This document shows positions 1 to 8,350 of a DNA stretch of 64,000 nucleotides, one piece after another. The position numbers and the translations under genes were made by a program. The stretch spans positions 124,001-188,000 of the forward strand of contig JAROBA010000003.1 in NCBI GenBank assembly GCA_029432815.1. Direction: 5' to 3'. Origin of the DNA: Pontiellaceae bacterium B1224 (GTDB lineage: Bacteria > Verrucomicrobiota > Kiritimatiellia > Kiritimatiellales > Pontiellaceae). The notes below the pieces were generated by a model. That model was given only the letters and a program-made list of their open reading frames with translations, was not told where the DNA came from and made no database searches. Position 1 is the stretch's first letter. Each line of letters starts with the position of its first letter.

Positions 1-306
1 AATGCTTTTGATCAACTCAACAGCTCCGGGCAACGGGGTGGCCTCTCCATTCTTTATATATTTCTGAAAGATTTCAGCTTTTTGCTCAATCAATCTCTTC
101 AGATCGCGGGAACTGACTTTCTGGTTGTTCAGCTTATACGCCTCACGAAACGCATCGCGGTCATCAAATCCGATATAAATTTCGCAGTAGTCTTCCCAGG
201 AAATTTCAATCCCGAGCGGGTTGAGTACTTCGTTAAAGGCCCGGAAATGCATCGGTTCACTGTCAACGATGATTCCATCAAAATCAAAAATTACGGCACT
301 CAGCAT
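1..306 (-). CDS. HAD-superfamily hydrolase (phosphatase/phosphomutase type), 3' part cut by window edge
   Basis: The reading frame starts at the ATG at 306 on the minus strand and runs off the left edge, so about 102 N-terminal residues are visible. HAD motif I is clear near the N-terminus (F-D-F-D-G around residues 7-11, followed by V-D-S-E-P), which supplies the nucleophile and general-acid aspartates. The following helical segment fits the C1 cap of beta-phosphoglucomutase / phosphoglycolate-phosphatase enzymes. The substrate cannot be told because the second half is missing. The start lies 28 nt downstream of the hrpA stop in the same direction, so the two may be cotranscribed. Confidence 0.85.
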   Translation of the reverse strand, partial: MLSAVIFDFDGIIVDSEPMHFRAFNEVLNPLGIEISWEDYCEIYIGFDDRDAFREAYKLNNQKVSSRDLKRLIEQKAEIFQKYIKNGEATPLPGAVELIKSI

Positions 307-334
307 GGTTCATCCTCTTATTCGTTACAGAGAG

Positions 335-3300
335 TTATAGCAGGTTCTTCCACGCTTCCTCAAGCCGTTGCGCAGAAACCTTTACAGGTATTTTAATTTC
401 AGGAGCAAAGCGGTTCACGCGGAATTCCTCCAATTGCATGGATAATTCTATTAAGCCGAATGCGTTGGCAATGTTATCGCTTTCCAGCAGCTTTTCATTC
501 AGGCGATTCTGGAAGGGTTCAACTTCAAGAAGTTTCCGGGTATCCGCATCGGAATTATTTTTTGCCCGTTGAATGCGCACTTGCATAGCTTTCAGATAAC
601 GTGGATAGCGGCTGAAAACATCCAATGTTTGGAGAAATCCAGGCCGGAACAGGAACTCGAGCTGCATTTCAAGATCGTGCAGTGTATCAAAATCGGCCGT
701 CAGGTTTGGGAGCTCGGTAAGAATCGCTTCACGCTGTTCCAGCAAGGCTGAAAGGATTCGGGCATTTTCTTCCACCATTTCATACAAGGAAGCACGCGCT
801 GACTTTGAACGTTCCGCAAAGATGTCGCCGTTTCGGATGGTATATTTTGAATCGTCGGTCAGCGCGTCAACGATGGCGCCGTTCATCAGATCCGTCAGAA
901 AATCGCTGTCGATGGAGGAAAGGGTCAGTTGCAGCATCGGGTTCAGCGGCGGGCGCTTCTCGACATATTTCACCTGATCCTTCTGCTGAATCCGGAACAG
1001 CTTTGCCAGCCCGGCCCGATGCGAATAGGCGGCCTCGACCTGGCTCATAAAGACCGCGCGGCCGACACCGGTCTCCGCCGCTGTGAGAGCCGGATAGCCT
1101 CGTGTTTTCTTATGATCTTCGCTGGTGATGAACTCAGGAAGCTCTGTGCCCGGCCAGATCTTGCCCGGTGGAAGGGTCCATTTGGCAAACGAGGTTTCCG
1201 CGCCACTCAAGTGGATATTCAGGCGGTGTTCCTCAGAAATCGAGGTGTGAACTTTAACGATCTCATCATTCCGTGTTTCGATTACTTTCATCTTAAGAAA
1301 GTTAGGCAGGGATTTTTCATCGAAATCCGAGGCGTCGACCGGGAGCTTGAACTCTGACTGGAGCCAGCGGGAAAGGGCTGTGAGGAGGGGCATTTCAAAT
1401 ACGGGCAGGCGGGACGCCTGCCGTACATCTTCCGTATCGCAGGCGTCTCGCCTGCTCGCTGCACAGAACTGCTCAGAAGTCTGGTCAATGGGAGAAAGGG
1501 TCGACCGCAGGTTTTTGGGGAGTGTACGCAGCAGCCGGTTTACCTTTTCATTCAGCCAGCCCGGCACCAGCCAGTCAGGTCCCCAGTCCGGTAGAAAGGC
1601 GAGCTTGTCCGTCGGGCAGACCAGCGCAATGCCATCCAGTTCATCGCCCGGTTCAAACGTATAGATCAGGTGAAAATCCTCTTCATGGAAGGTGAGGTAT
1701 TCCGGGTAATCGGCCGGTCGAATAGGGGAGCTCTGGTGATACATGGCATCCTTCAGGCGCATAGCAATACGTGCCTTGGACTTCCGAATCCACTGTTCCA
1801 GAGTCTGGACCGAATAGACATCATCAGGCAGGAGTCGGTCAAAATGGTCAAACACGGCATCGGTATCAAGCAGGGCGCCGGGGCGCCGGATTTTTTCTTC
1901 CAACGATTGGATATCGTCTAGCATTTTATGATGCAGCTTCAACCAGCCGCCGCGTGTCGATAGATTGGCCGGAACCATGCCTTCTTTAATGAAGATCTTG
2001 CGGGCGGCTTCCGGGTTGATCGGTCCGAAGTGAACGCGCTTACCTTCGGAGATCGTCAGCCCGCCGGAAAGTACCGATTCTTTCGCATAGACGAAGCCCT
2101 TGTTGGCATTCCATTCCGGCTGGGTGTAAATCGATTTACACAAATGAGGGGCCACCCCCTCCAGCCATTCCGGCTGAATCTCCGCCACAATACGGGCATA
2201 AAGCTTGGTGGTTTCCACCAGCGAAAATGTCATCACCCATTCCGGCGGTTTTTTAAAAAGGCCCGATCCCGGAAAAATGAAAAACTTTCGATTCCGTGCT
2301 GCAGTGAATTCCCGATCTTCACCCTTGAAACCGATATTGGCCGGCAGACCCGCCAGCAGGGAGCGATGAATCAGATCGTAGTTAGAATCTTCAAGTTTCC
2401 AATCCTTGGAAAACTTCCATTTCAGGTCGCGCACGTTTCCGCAGAGATCCTGCCAGAGGTTGCGCCATTCCATAATCCGTCGATAGTTGACAAAGTTCGC
2501 CTTGCAGAATTTACGCAATTTTCCGTGAGAGCTTCGCTCGTCCTGAATGGCATCCCAAAGATTTAGAATGGTGATGAAATCGGACTTAGGATCTTTCCAT
2601 TTGTTGTGAGCCAAGTCGGCGGCATCCGCTTTTTCCGTCGGTCGTTCGCGCACATCCTGAATCGAGAGGAAGGCCACGAGGATCAGGATTTCAGGAAGCG
2701 CACCTTCATCATGCGCCTGAACAATCATACGCGCCAGATGCGGGTCGGTCGGGAAGCGCGCAATGTCGCGGCCCATGCCCGTCAGCTTTCGGCCTTCATC
2801 GATGGCTCCGATATCGCGCAACGCTTTATAGCCCTCGTTCACCAACGTCGAACTCGGCGGGTCAATCAGCGGAAACTGATCAATCGGCGGCAGGTTCAGA
2901 ATATCCATTTGCAGAATAACACCGGCGAGCGACGTGCGGCGGATTTCCGGATCGGTATATTCAGCGCTGTTTTCGAGCGTCTCTTTGTCGTAGAGATAAA
3001 CGCAGATCCCGTCCGTCACTCGGCCGCAGCGCCCTCGCCGCTGCCGGGCGCTGGCCTGCGAAACCTGCTCGATCTGCAGACCCTGCACCTGCGTGCGCGG
3101 GTTAAAGCGGCTCAGGCGCACCTGCCCGGAATCAATCACATAATGAATGCCCGGAATCGTGATCGAAGTTTCCGCCACATTGGTCGCCAGAATAATGCGA
3201 CGCCGTCCGCCAACCTTGAATACGCGCTGCTGTTCGGCCATGCTGAGCCTTCCAAACAATGGAAGAACTTCGGTATGCTTAAAGTGCTGGCCCTCCAGTT

Positions 3301-4219
3301 TTTTGGTGGCATCTTTAATCTCACGTTCGCCGGGCAGGAAAATCAGTACATCGCCCTCGTTGTCCACATCCGAGATCCAGCGCATCGCCCGCAGAATATG
3401 GTTCGAAAGCTCCTCGTCTTTTCCCGGCGGCAGGAAAAAATCCTCCACCGGATACGTGCGGCCTTCAACTTCAATCACCGGCGCGCCATCAAAGAACTCC
3501 GAAAAACTATCGGCGTCCAGCGTAGCCGAGCTGATGACAACTTTCAGATCCGGCCGGACCTTCAGCAGGTTCTTTATGTAACCGAGCAGGAAATCAATAT
3601 TCAGGCTGCGCTCGTGGGCTTCGTCGATAATCAGACAGTCGTATTGCAGTAGATGCCGATCCCGCTGGGTTTCAGCCAGCAGGATACCGTCGGTCATAAA
3701 TTTGATGATGGTCTCATCGCAGGTCGAATCGTCGAAGCGGACCTGATAGCCCACGCCATTGCCGCAGTCCGAATCCATCTCTTCGGCCACGCGACGCGCC
3801 ATGCCGGTGGCCGCCAGCCGCCGAGGCTGGGTGACGCCGATGCGCCCGGTTTTACCCGCTCCGGCCTCTAACACGATTTTAGGCAACTGGGTGGTTTTAC
3901 CCGACCCCGTCGTGCCGCAGACAATCACCACCTGGTTTTCCTGAACGAGTTTTTTAATCTCATCCTTTTTTCCAGACACTGGAAGAATTTCGGGATAATC
4001 CAGCTTCAGCTCAACGGCCAGCCGCTTCTTTGCCCGTTCCAAGGATTGGAAATATTCCGACTGCAGTTTGGAAACGATTTTTTCAGCCGGCTGATTGTCA
4101 TGAATCCGCTGACGCACCCGCCGCATCAGAGCATTCAAATGCCCGCGGTCCCGCAAAAGCACGCCATCCAGTGCCTGTTTTACCGTCTGTAATAATTCCT
4201 TTATTTCCGCCTGATTCAT
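335..4219 (-). CDS. hrpA: ATP-dependent RNA helicase HrpA (DEAH box)
   Basis: About 1294 residues, the usual length of long HrpA proteins, a cytoplasmic DEAH-box 3'-5' RNA helicase family linked to mRNA processing and ribosome-stall rescue. Visible motifs in order: Walker A GTTGSGKTTQ near residue 102, DEAH near 199, SAT near 231 and motif VI QRRGRCGR near 393. Helicase-associated and OB-type regions and the long HrpA C-terminal domain follow. I prefer the ATG at 4219; an in-frame GTG at 4240 is possible. Oddities: three exact copies of the TTCCA-n5-TGGAA palindrome lie in the gene in three different frames, and a pair of REP-like palindromes (1405-1455) is translated in the C-terminal part, giving a stretch that reads RRDACDTEDVRQASRLP. 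Confidence 0.95.
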   Translation of the reverse strand: MNQAEIKELLQTVKQALDGVLLRDRGHLNALMRRVRQRIHDNQPAEKIVSKLQSEYFQSLERAKKRLAVELKLDYPEILPVSGKKDEIKKLVQENQVVIVCGTTGSGKTTQLPKIVLEAGAGKTGRIGVTQPRRLAATGMARRVAEEMDSDCGNGVGYQVRFDDSTCDETIIKFMTDGILLAETQRDRHLLQYDCLIIDEAHERSLNIDFLLGYIKNLLKVRPDLKVVISSATLDADSFSEFFDGAPVIEVEGRTYPVEDFFLPPGKDEELSNHILRAMRWISDVDNEGDVLIFLPGEREIKDATKKLEGQHFKHTEVLPLFGRLSMAEQQRVFKVGGRRRIILATNVAETSITIPGIHYVIDSGQVRLSRFNPRTQVQGLQIEQVSQASARQRRGRCGRVTDGICVYLYDKETLENSAEYTDPEIRRTSLAGVILQMDILNLPPIDQFPLIDPPSSTLVNEGYKALRDIGAIDEGRKLTGMGRDIARFPTDPHLARMIVQAHDEGALPEILILVAFLSIQDVRERPTEKADAADLAHNKWKDPKSDFITILNLWDAIQDERSSHGKLRKFCKANFVNYRRIMEWRNLWQDLCGNVRDLKWKFSKDWKLEDSNYDLIHRSLLAGLPANIGFKGEDREFTAARNRKFFIFPGSGLFKKPPEWVMTFSLVETTKLYARIVAEIQPEWLEGVAPHLCKSIYTQPEWNANKGFVYAKESVLSGGLTISEGKRVHFGPINPEAARKIFIKEGMVPANLSTRGGWLKLHHKMLDDIQSLEEKIRRPGALLDTDAVFDHFDRLLPDDVYSVQTLEQWIRKSKARIAMRLKDAMYHQSSPIRPADYPEYLTFHEEDFHLIYTFEPGDELDGIALVCPTDKLAFLPDWGPDWLVPGWLNEKVNRLLRTLPKNLRSTLSPIDQTSEQFCAASRRDACDTEDVRQASRLPVFEMPLLTALSRWLQSEFKLPVDASDFDEKSLPNFLKMKVIETRNDEIVKVHTSISEEHRLNIHLSGAETSFAKWTLPPGKIWPGTELPEFITSEDHKKTRGYPALTAAETGVGRAVFMSQVEAAYSHRAGLAKLFRIQQKDQVKYVEKRPPLNPMLQLTLSSIDSDFLTDLMNGAIVDALTDDSKYTIRNGDIFAERSKSARASLYEMVEENARILSALLEQREAILTELPNLTADFDTLHDLEMQLEFLFRPGFLQTLDVFSRYPRYLKAMQVRIQRAKNNSDADTRKLLEVEPFQNRLNEKLLESDNIANAFGLIELSMQLEEFRVNRFAPEIKIPVKVSAQRLEEAWKNLL
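1405..1455. repeat. REP-like palindrome doublet inside hrpA
   Basis: Two consecutive palindromes, GCAGGCGGGACGCCTGC (1405-1421) and GCAGGCGTCTCGCCTGC (1439-1455), each with 7-bp arms around a 3-nt centre. This resembles the doublets that RAYT transposases disperse, but it sits in frame in an essential-type gene and adds no stop codon. Confidence 0.75.
2397..2411. repeat. Palindrome TTCCAATCCTTGGAA
   Basis: Inside hrpA; read on the minus strand as S-K-D-W-K. Confidence 0.9.
3970..3984. repeat. Palindrome TTCCAGACACTGGAA
   Basis: Inside hrpA; read as P-V-S-G. Confidence 0.9.
4037..4051. repeat. Palindrome TTCCAAGGATTGGAA
   Basis: Inside hrpA near its start; read as F-Q-S-L-E. Confidence 0.9.
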
Positions 4220-4264
4220 AAGAGCCGGACATAACGCCACAGGGCGCGGGGGAGTTCAAGGTTT

Positions 4265-4292
4265 TTGACCGCGAAGACACAAAGCACAGAAA
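4265..4292. repeat. Degenerate CGAAGACACAAAGCACAGAAAG-type intergenic repeat
   Basis: The purine-biased run of GA/AG triplets between hrpA and the next gene resembles segments at 8937-9020, 35020-35074 and 39260-39300. Such runs typically occur as intergenic repeats; no gene is visible in 4241-4346. Confidence 0.4.
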
Positions 4293-4346
4293 GTTTATGA
4301 GTTTTCTACATCAACCGGTCAGGCTTGTTTTGATAAGCTTTGCTTT

Positions 4347-4972
4347 ATGAGCAAATACATTGAATTGAATAGGGTATTCCATCCGATCCCCAAGGATTAT
4401 TCATTTGATGAAAGCGCCTATGATTCTCCTTTTGCATGGTCGAGCAGAGAAGGAAAAACCTGGGATAGTCTTACTCCGCTATCGAGGGTTATCATTCTTG
4501 CCGAAGCAGGGGCGGGTAAGACCGAAGAAATTCAACAGACTACTCGCCGGCTTCGAAAAGAGGGCAAGGCTGCATTTTTTATTCGATTGGAGCATCTTGC
4601 CATAGATTTCGACGTTGCTTTCGAGGAAGGAGATCCCGAGCAGTTTTCTTCGTGGTTGGAGAACCAATTGATCGGGCAATATTTACGAGATCAACGCTCG
4701 CGCCTTGGGATCTTTTTACTTGTGAATACTAAAACTAAAAAATGGGAACATCCGGAAACTCGTAACTCGTTGGATTTCGCCGAACTCCTAACATGGCTTC
4801 GAAGTGAAAGCGAAGAAATGGTTGATAAAAATCAGCAGGTAGATCGTGTTGAAGTCATTGGCATTGATTTAACCAAGAGATGTGATTCTAGTCGTACGTT
4901 CAATCGTGGCCAAACTCACTAAAGGCGAGACGCTGTTTCTGGAGGCGTCGAGAAAGTTTCTGGGCATTTGAA
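4347..4972 (+). pseudogene. Truncated STAND/NACHT-like P-loop NTPase remnant
   Basis: An open frame from the ATG at 4347 to 4922 encodes about 191 residues with a Walker A motif ILAEAGAGKTEEI near residue 50, preceded by a short leader. Full proteins of this kind are large STAND/NACHT-like ATPases, often in defence loci, and continue with Walker B, helical and repeat domains. Here the protein ends soon after the P-loop region. Between roughly 4885 and 4972 another frame still reads like protein (...KGETLFLEASRKFLGI then stop), so a frameshift plus a deletion is likely. The DNA is AT-richer than its neighbours and abuts a RAYT gene. It could instead be a small intact P-loop protein; the family call is tentative. 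Confidence 0.5.
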
Positions 4973-5013
4973 GATTGAGGCAATGGGGCGAAAGATGTGC
5001 GCCTGTACGGAAA

Positions 5014-6003
5014 ATGAAAAAGAGCGAATATAATCCAAAGCTGCGTCATCCTCCTTCGCCAGGGCTACGGCGGACAGGTCGACGGAGCATTCGGCTGAAG
5101 GGGCATGATTATGCCGGGGGCGGGTTGTATTTTGTGACGCTGTGCGCGCATCGGGAGTTTATTTCTGCGGGGAAGGGGTGTCCGTTTGGAGAAAATGGGC
5201 CCCCATTCGGGGCGACATGCGTGTCGCCTGTACGGGGAATTATTGCGGAAGAGTGGCGGCGGTGTGGCGAGGTGCGGGATGATGTTTTTCCGGGTGAATT
5301 TGTGGTGATGCCGGATCATTTCCATGGGTTGATCCGTATTGTAAAAGGGGCGACATGCGTGTCGCCCGTACAATCCGAATTGGGGCATGTCATCGGGGCG
5401 TTTAAAGCGGCGGTATCGCGGAGAATCCGTAGGGGCGACACGCCTGTCGCCCACACGCCTGTCGCCCCTGATATCCGCATTTGGCATCGGAATTATTATG
5501 AAATGATTGTGCGTTCGGCGGAGGCGGAGCAAAAGATTGCCGCGTATATCCGGATGAATCCGTGGAAGTGTGTGCAGGCGTTTGAAGGCGGATTTCGAGG
5601 GATCGGGAATCCGGCCCTTTGGAACGCGGAAAAACTGGGCGTGTTGTGCAGTCGCAATGCACCGCATATTGGGCATATCCCAAATGCGGAGGTCTATTTC
5701 GGAGGATGGCATTCCCCGAAAGAGAAGGAAATTCTCGCCTGGCTGCTGGGAAAGAAACGGCGGGTGATTGCATGTTTTGCCTGGGATATTGAATCGGCCG
5801 CGACGGCGGTGCCCGGATTGGCCGACGCCTTGGAGGAAAATCGGATGTTGATGTTGGAGATGCGCAATCGCGACGGGGATCTGGCGGCGGCAGAGCAACG
5901 GAATCGATTTGTGATTAAACATTCGGATACGCTGTTTGTGCCGTATACGACTCCGGGCGGTATGCTGGATAGACTTTTGAAGGAAACCCGGAAATCAAAG
6001 TAA
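5014..6003 (+). CDS. REP-associated tyrosine transposase (Y1/IS200-like) fused to a DprA-like domain
   Basis: About 329 residues from the ATG at 5014, which has GGA just upstream; an in-frame TTG lies further upstream. The N-terminal part is a RAYT: YFVTLCAHR, the HxH metal motif in VVMPDHFHGLIRI, then WHRNYYEMIV with the candidate nucleophile tyrosine, and YIRMNPWK. RAYTs are single-strand HUH-type nucleases that mobilise REP palindromes. From about residue 195 the protein continues as a Rossmann-like domain (LGVLCSRNAP, GGWHSPKEKEIL, AEQRNRFVIKHSD, TTPGGML) that resembles DprA/LOG-type nucleotide-binding folds. Oddity: three GGCGACA-n4-TGTCGCC palindromes are embedded in the coding sequence (5211-5228, 5349-5366, 5434-5451), translated as ATCVSPV, ATCVSPV and GDTPVAHTPVAP. 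Confidence 0.82.
   Translation: MKKSEYNPKLRHPPSPGLRRTGRRSIRLKGHDYAGGGLYFVTLCAHREFISAGKGCPFGENGPPFGATCVSPVRGIIAEEWRRCGEVRDDVFPGEFVVMPDHFHGLIRIVKGATCVSPVQSELGHVIGAFKAAVSRRIRRGDTPVAHTPVAPDIRIWHRNYYEMIVRSAEAEQKIAAYIRMNPWKCVQAFEGGFRGIGNPALWNAEKLGVLCSRNAPHIGHIPNAEVYFGGWHSPKEKEILAWLLGKKRRVIACFAWDIESAATAVPGLADALEENRMLMLEMRNRDGDLAAAEQRNRFVIKHSDTLFVPYTTPGGMLDRLLKETRKSK
5211..5228. repeat. REP-like palindrome in RAYT gene, copy 1
   Basis: GGCGACATGCGTGTCGCC, 7-bp arms and 4-nt loop, translated within the transposase. Confidence 0.8.
5349..5366. repeat. REP-like palindrome in RAYT gene, copy 2
   Basis: Identical 18-mer to the copy at 5211-5228 and in the same reading frame. Confidence 0.8.
5434..5469. 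repeat. REP-like palindrome in RAYT gene, copy 3 with partial repeat
   Basis: GGCGACACGCCTGTCGCC (5434-5451) is followed directly by a second half-copy ACGCCTGTCGCCCC. It is read in a different frame from copies 1 and 2. Confidence 0.75.
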
Positions 6004-6102
6004 GGCATCATCGAGGGTGTTGGTTCTGCACCGTGTTGCTGTTCCAATCCGATGCGCTTGGGGATTGTTGCCTTTGGCGGGATTCGTCATAAATACGTGA
6101 TT

Positions 6103-6266
6103 ATGAAAACAGGTTTACTTCTATTTTGTATGTATGCGACAGCAGTCGTTTCGTTCGGCCTCCGGAACCGGATGACGATTTTGTCCATTTGTCGGATGCC
6201 GATAAAATAGCGGTGGTTGAAATTTTGAAAGCGACGGTGCCGGAGCTTTCCAAGGATTGGAACTGA
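6103..6266 (+). pseudogene. Small broken gene with hydrophobic leader, just upstream of dgt
   Basis: The ATG at 6103 begins a leader-like stretch (MKTGLLLFCMYATAVVSFG). After a shift near 6155-6163 another frame reads RPPEPDDDFVHLSDADKIA...ELSKDWN and stops at 6264-6266. Together they look like a small exported protein of about 50 residues with one frameshift. I do not recognise a family. The last codons (S-K-D-W-N) are supplied by a TTCCAAGGATTGGAA palindrome. The two halves could be chance; the main support is that both look protein-like and join where expected. Confidence 0.3.
6248..6262. repeat. Palindrome TTCCAAGGATTGGAA
   Basis: At the end of the small broken gene, just ahead of dgt. 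Confidence 0.9.
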
Positions 6267-6268
6267 GT

Positions 6269-7576
6269 ATGAAGAAAAAAATGACATGGGAAAAATTGCT
6301 GAATGCCAATCGACTTGGAAAACCGCAGGAGGTCGGGGCAACGAAGGAACGCTCGGGATTTCATCGCGATTATGACCGGATTGCATTCAGCCATCCGTTT
6401 CGACGGCTGAACGATAAAACGCAGGTGCATCCGCTTTCGCAGAACGATCATGTGCATTCCCGGCTGACGCACAGCCTGGAGGTTTCGATTGTCGGGCGCA
6501 GTTTGGGCATGGCCGTGGGCGATCGTATTTCCGGTCTGCCGGACGGAATCGGCCCGACGGATCTGGGGCAGATTCTGCAGGCGGCGTGTCTGATGCACGA
6601 TCTGGGAAACCCGCCGTTTGGTCATGCGGGAGAGGATGCCATTCAAATGTGGTTTTCCAATCCCCGGAACGCGCATTTTTTCGAAGGGCTGACCCGGGAA
6701 CAGCTTTTGGACTTCCAGTCTTTTGAGGGCAATGCCCAGGCCTTTCGTTTGGTGACGCATCTCGAACATAATCCGGGAAAGGGCGGCATGCAGCTGACCT
6801 ATGCCACGCTTGCGGCGCTCATGAAATATCCGTGGACCAGCCCGCACGCCGGCCCGAAGAAAAAGTTCTGTGCGTTTCAGTCGGAAGAAGTGCTCCTGAA
6901 GGCGGTCGCCGAACAGACCGGCCTCATTCTGCAGGATAGCGGGCAGTACTGCCGGCATCCGCTGGCCTTTCTGGCCGAAGCGGCCGATGATATTTGCTAC
7001 CGAATTATTGATCTGGAAGATGCTGCGGAAATCGGGTTGCTTCCGTTCGATACCGTTCGCGAAATTTTTGAGGACATTTCGAAAGCGGATGCGGATACTG
7101 CATTGAGTCAGAGAAATCAGCTTTCCTATCTGCGGGCCCGGGCCATCAATGCTTCAATACAGGCGGTGGCTCAGACCTTTATTAAACATGAATCGGCATT
7201 ACTCGCAGGCGAGATTTCATTCAGCACGGATTTAATCAGTTTATGCCCGCCGGAAATGCAGCGCCCGCTCGATGCCGTCAAAAAGCTGGCGCAGGATCGC
7301 GTCTATACGGATCATCGCAAAATGGAACTGCAGATCGGGGGCTATGCATTGCTGGGTAATCTGCTGGAAATTTTCTGCACGGCATTGGTTGAGCGGCTTG
7401 CGAATGAAAAGGTTTCCTACAAAACGGAACAGGTGATGGCGTTGCTTAAGTTTGAGGCGCCGAACTACGGTGATGCTCTGTATCCATCGTTGCTTAAAGT
7501 GACCGACTATATCTCCGGCATGACCGATCAATATGCCTCTCGCATGGCCCGCCAATTGAGCGGCCTGGGGGAATGA
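6269..7576 (+). CDS. dgt: Deoxyguanosinetriphosphate triphosphohydrolase-like protein (dGTPase)
   Basis: About 435 residues. HD-domain metal phosphohydrolase that removes triphosphate from dNTPs, chiefly dGTP, controlling nucleotide pools. The N-terminus (MTWEKLLNANRLG ... DRIAFSHPFRRLNDKTQV) matches the dGTPase signature. Metal ligands are seen in HSRLTHSLEVS near residue 63 and LMHDLGNPPFGHAGEDA near 108. The ATG at 6269 is chosen because GGAAC lies 7-8 nt upstream; a TTG at 6257 and an ATG at 6281 are in frame. The gene stands alone and is followed directly by REP-like doublets. Confidence 0.93.
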   Translation: MKKKMTWEKLLNANRLGKPQEVGATKERSGFHRDYDRIAFSHPFRRLNDKTQVHPLSQNDHVHSRLTHSLEVSIVGRSLGMAVGDRISGLPDGIGPTDLGQILQAACLMHDLGNPPFGHAGEDAIQMWFSNPRNAHFFEGLTREQLLDFQSFEGNAQAFRLVTHLEHNPGKGGMQLTYATLAALMKYPWTSPHAGPKKKFCAFQSEEVLLKAVAEQTGLILQDSGQYCRHPLAFLAEAADDICYRIIDLEDAAEIGLLPFDTVREIFEDISKADADTALSQRNQLSYLRARAINASIQAVAQTFIKHESALLAGEISFSTDLISLCPPEMQRPLDAVKKLAQDRVYTDHRKMELQIGGYALLGNLLEIFCTALVERLANEKVSYKTEQVMALLKFEAPNYGDALYPSLLKVTDYISGMTDQYASRMARQLSGLGE

Positions 7577-7578
7577 GG

Positions 7579-7763
7579 GGTAGGGCGGGTTGTCTCAACC
7601 CGCCGCGCTTGAGGGGGGACTCTGTGGAACGGCTTTGCGTGTGCTGACCGTTGGGACAACGGTCCTACCCGAGGTAGGGCGTGGTGTCCCACCGCGCCGC
7701 TCGGCGGACCGGCTCTCGGGAATGGCTCTGCGTATGCGGACCGTTGGGACAACGGTCCCTACC
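7579..7763. repeat. Two tandem REP-like doublets upstream of a RAYT pseudogene
   Basis: Units at 7579-7668 and 7673-7763. Each begins GGTAGGGCG(G/T)G and ends GGACCGTTGGGACAACGG...TACC, so each contains two palindromes in opposing order: a GGCGGGTT...AACCCGCC type, then GACCGTTGGGACAACGGTC. A third unit of the same design lies on the far side of the RAYT remnant (8252-8342). Confidence 0.8.
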
Positions 7764-7805
7764 TTGGGCCTTGCAAGAAACGTTGAATTTCACCATCTTG
7801 TTTTC

Positions 7806-8256
7806 ATGCTACCTGATCGTAAAAAAAATTGCCGCATGGGATTCCTTTGTGGGTGAAGGACGGATCGGAATATTTTATTACCATTTGTGCGAAGCCCAAA
7901 GGAATGAATCAGCTTTGTCATGATGAAGTTGCATCGGTTTTAAACAGCGCATTTTTATTCTATCAAAATCGGGGCGATCTCTGGCGTCATCTTTTGCTGG
8001 TGATGCCGGATCATTTGCATACGATCATCAGTTTTAATCGGGAGATAGGTATGGAAAAGTCGATGCGTGAATTTAAGAAATTCACTGCTCGTACTACAGG
8101 CATTACATGGCAACGCGATTTTTTTTTGATCATCGTCTTCGTCGGGATGAATCCTATGTCGAGAAAGCGCATTATATTCGGATGAATCCAGTTCGTGCGG
8201 GATTGTGTTCGCTTCCGGAAGAGTGGCCATATGTGTGGGAGAATTGTCCATGGTAG
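7806..8256 (+). pseudogene. RAYT (REP-associated tyrosine transposase) with two homopolymer frameshifts
   Basis: Reading ATG at 7806 gives MLPDRKK, then the frame must shift at an A8 run (about 7821-7828) to continue LPHGIPLWVKDGSEYFITICAKPKG. This leads into the HUH-type motif LLLVMPDHLHTI and WQRDFF. At a T9 run (about 8119-8127) the frame shifts again to DHRLRRDESYVEKAHYIRMNPVRAG and ends with TAG at 8254-8256, a stop codon lying inside the downstream REP unit. Both lesions are in homopolymers, so decay, sequencing error and transcriptional slippage are all possible. Unlike the copy at 5014, no DprA-like domain follows. Confidence 0.75.
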
Positions 8257-8342
8257 GGCGGGTTGTCCCAACCCGCCGTTCGGCGAATTAGCTCGGCGTG
8301 TGTGCTGTGCGTGCGCGGACCGTTGGGACAACGGTCCCTACC
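8252..8342. repeat. REP-like doublet downstream of RAYT remnant
   Basis: GGTAGGGCGGGTTGTCCCAA...CGCC followed by GACCGTTGGGACAACGGTCCCTACC. It is the same unit as at 7579-7763, giving the remnant a REP unit on either side, the arrangement expected for RAYT genes. Confidence 0.8.
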
Positions 8343-8350
8343 TGACGAGG

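Noticed and set aside
2606-3652. Plus-strand open frame of 348 codons within hrpA
   Set aside because: It lies opposite the conserved helicase motifs and has no domain or ribosome site.
5065-5922. Minus-strand open frame of 285 codons over the RAYT-DprA-like gene
   Set aside because: The plus strand carries the HUH and Rossmann motifs; the minus-strand product is low-complexity His/Pro/Arg.
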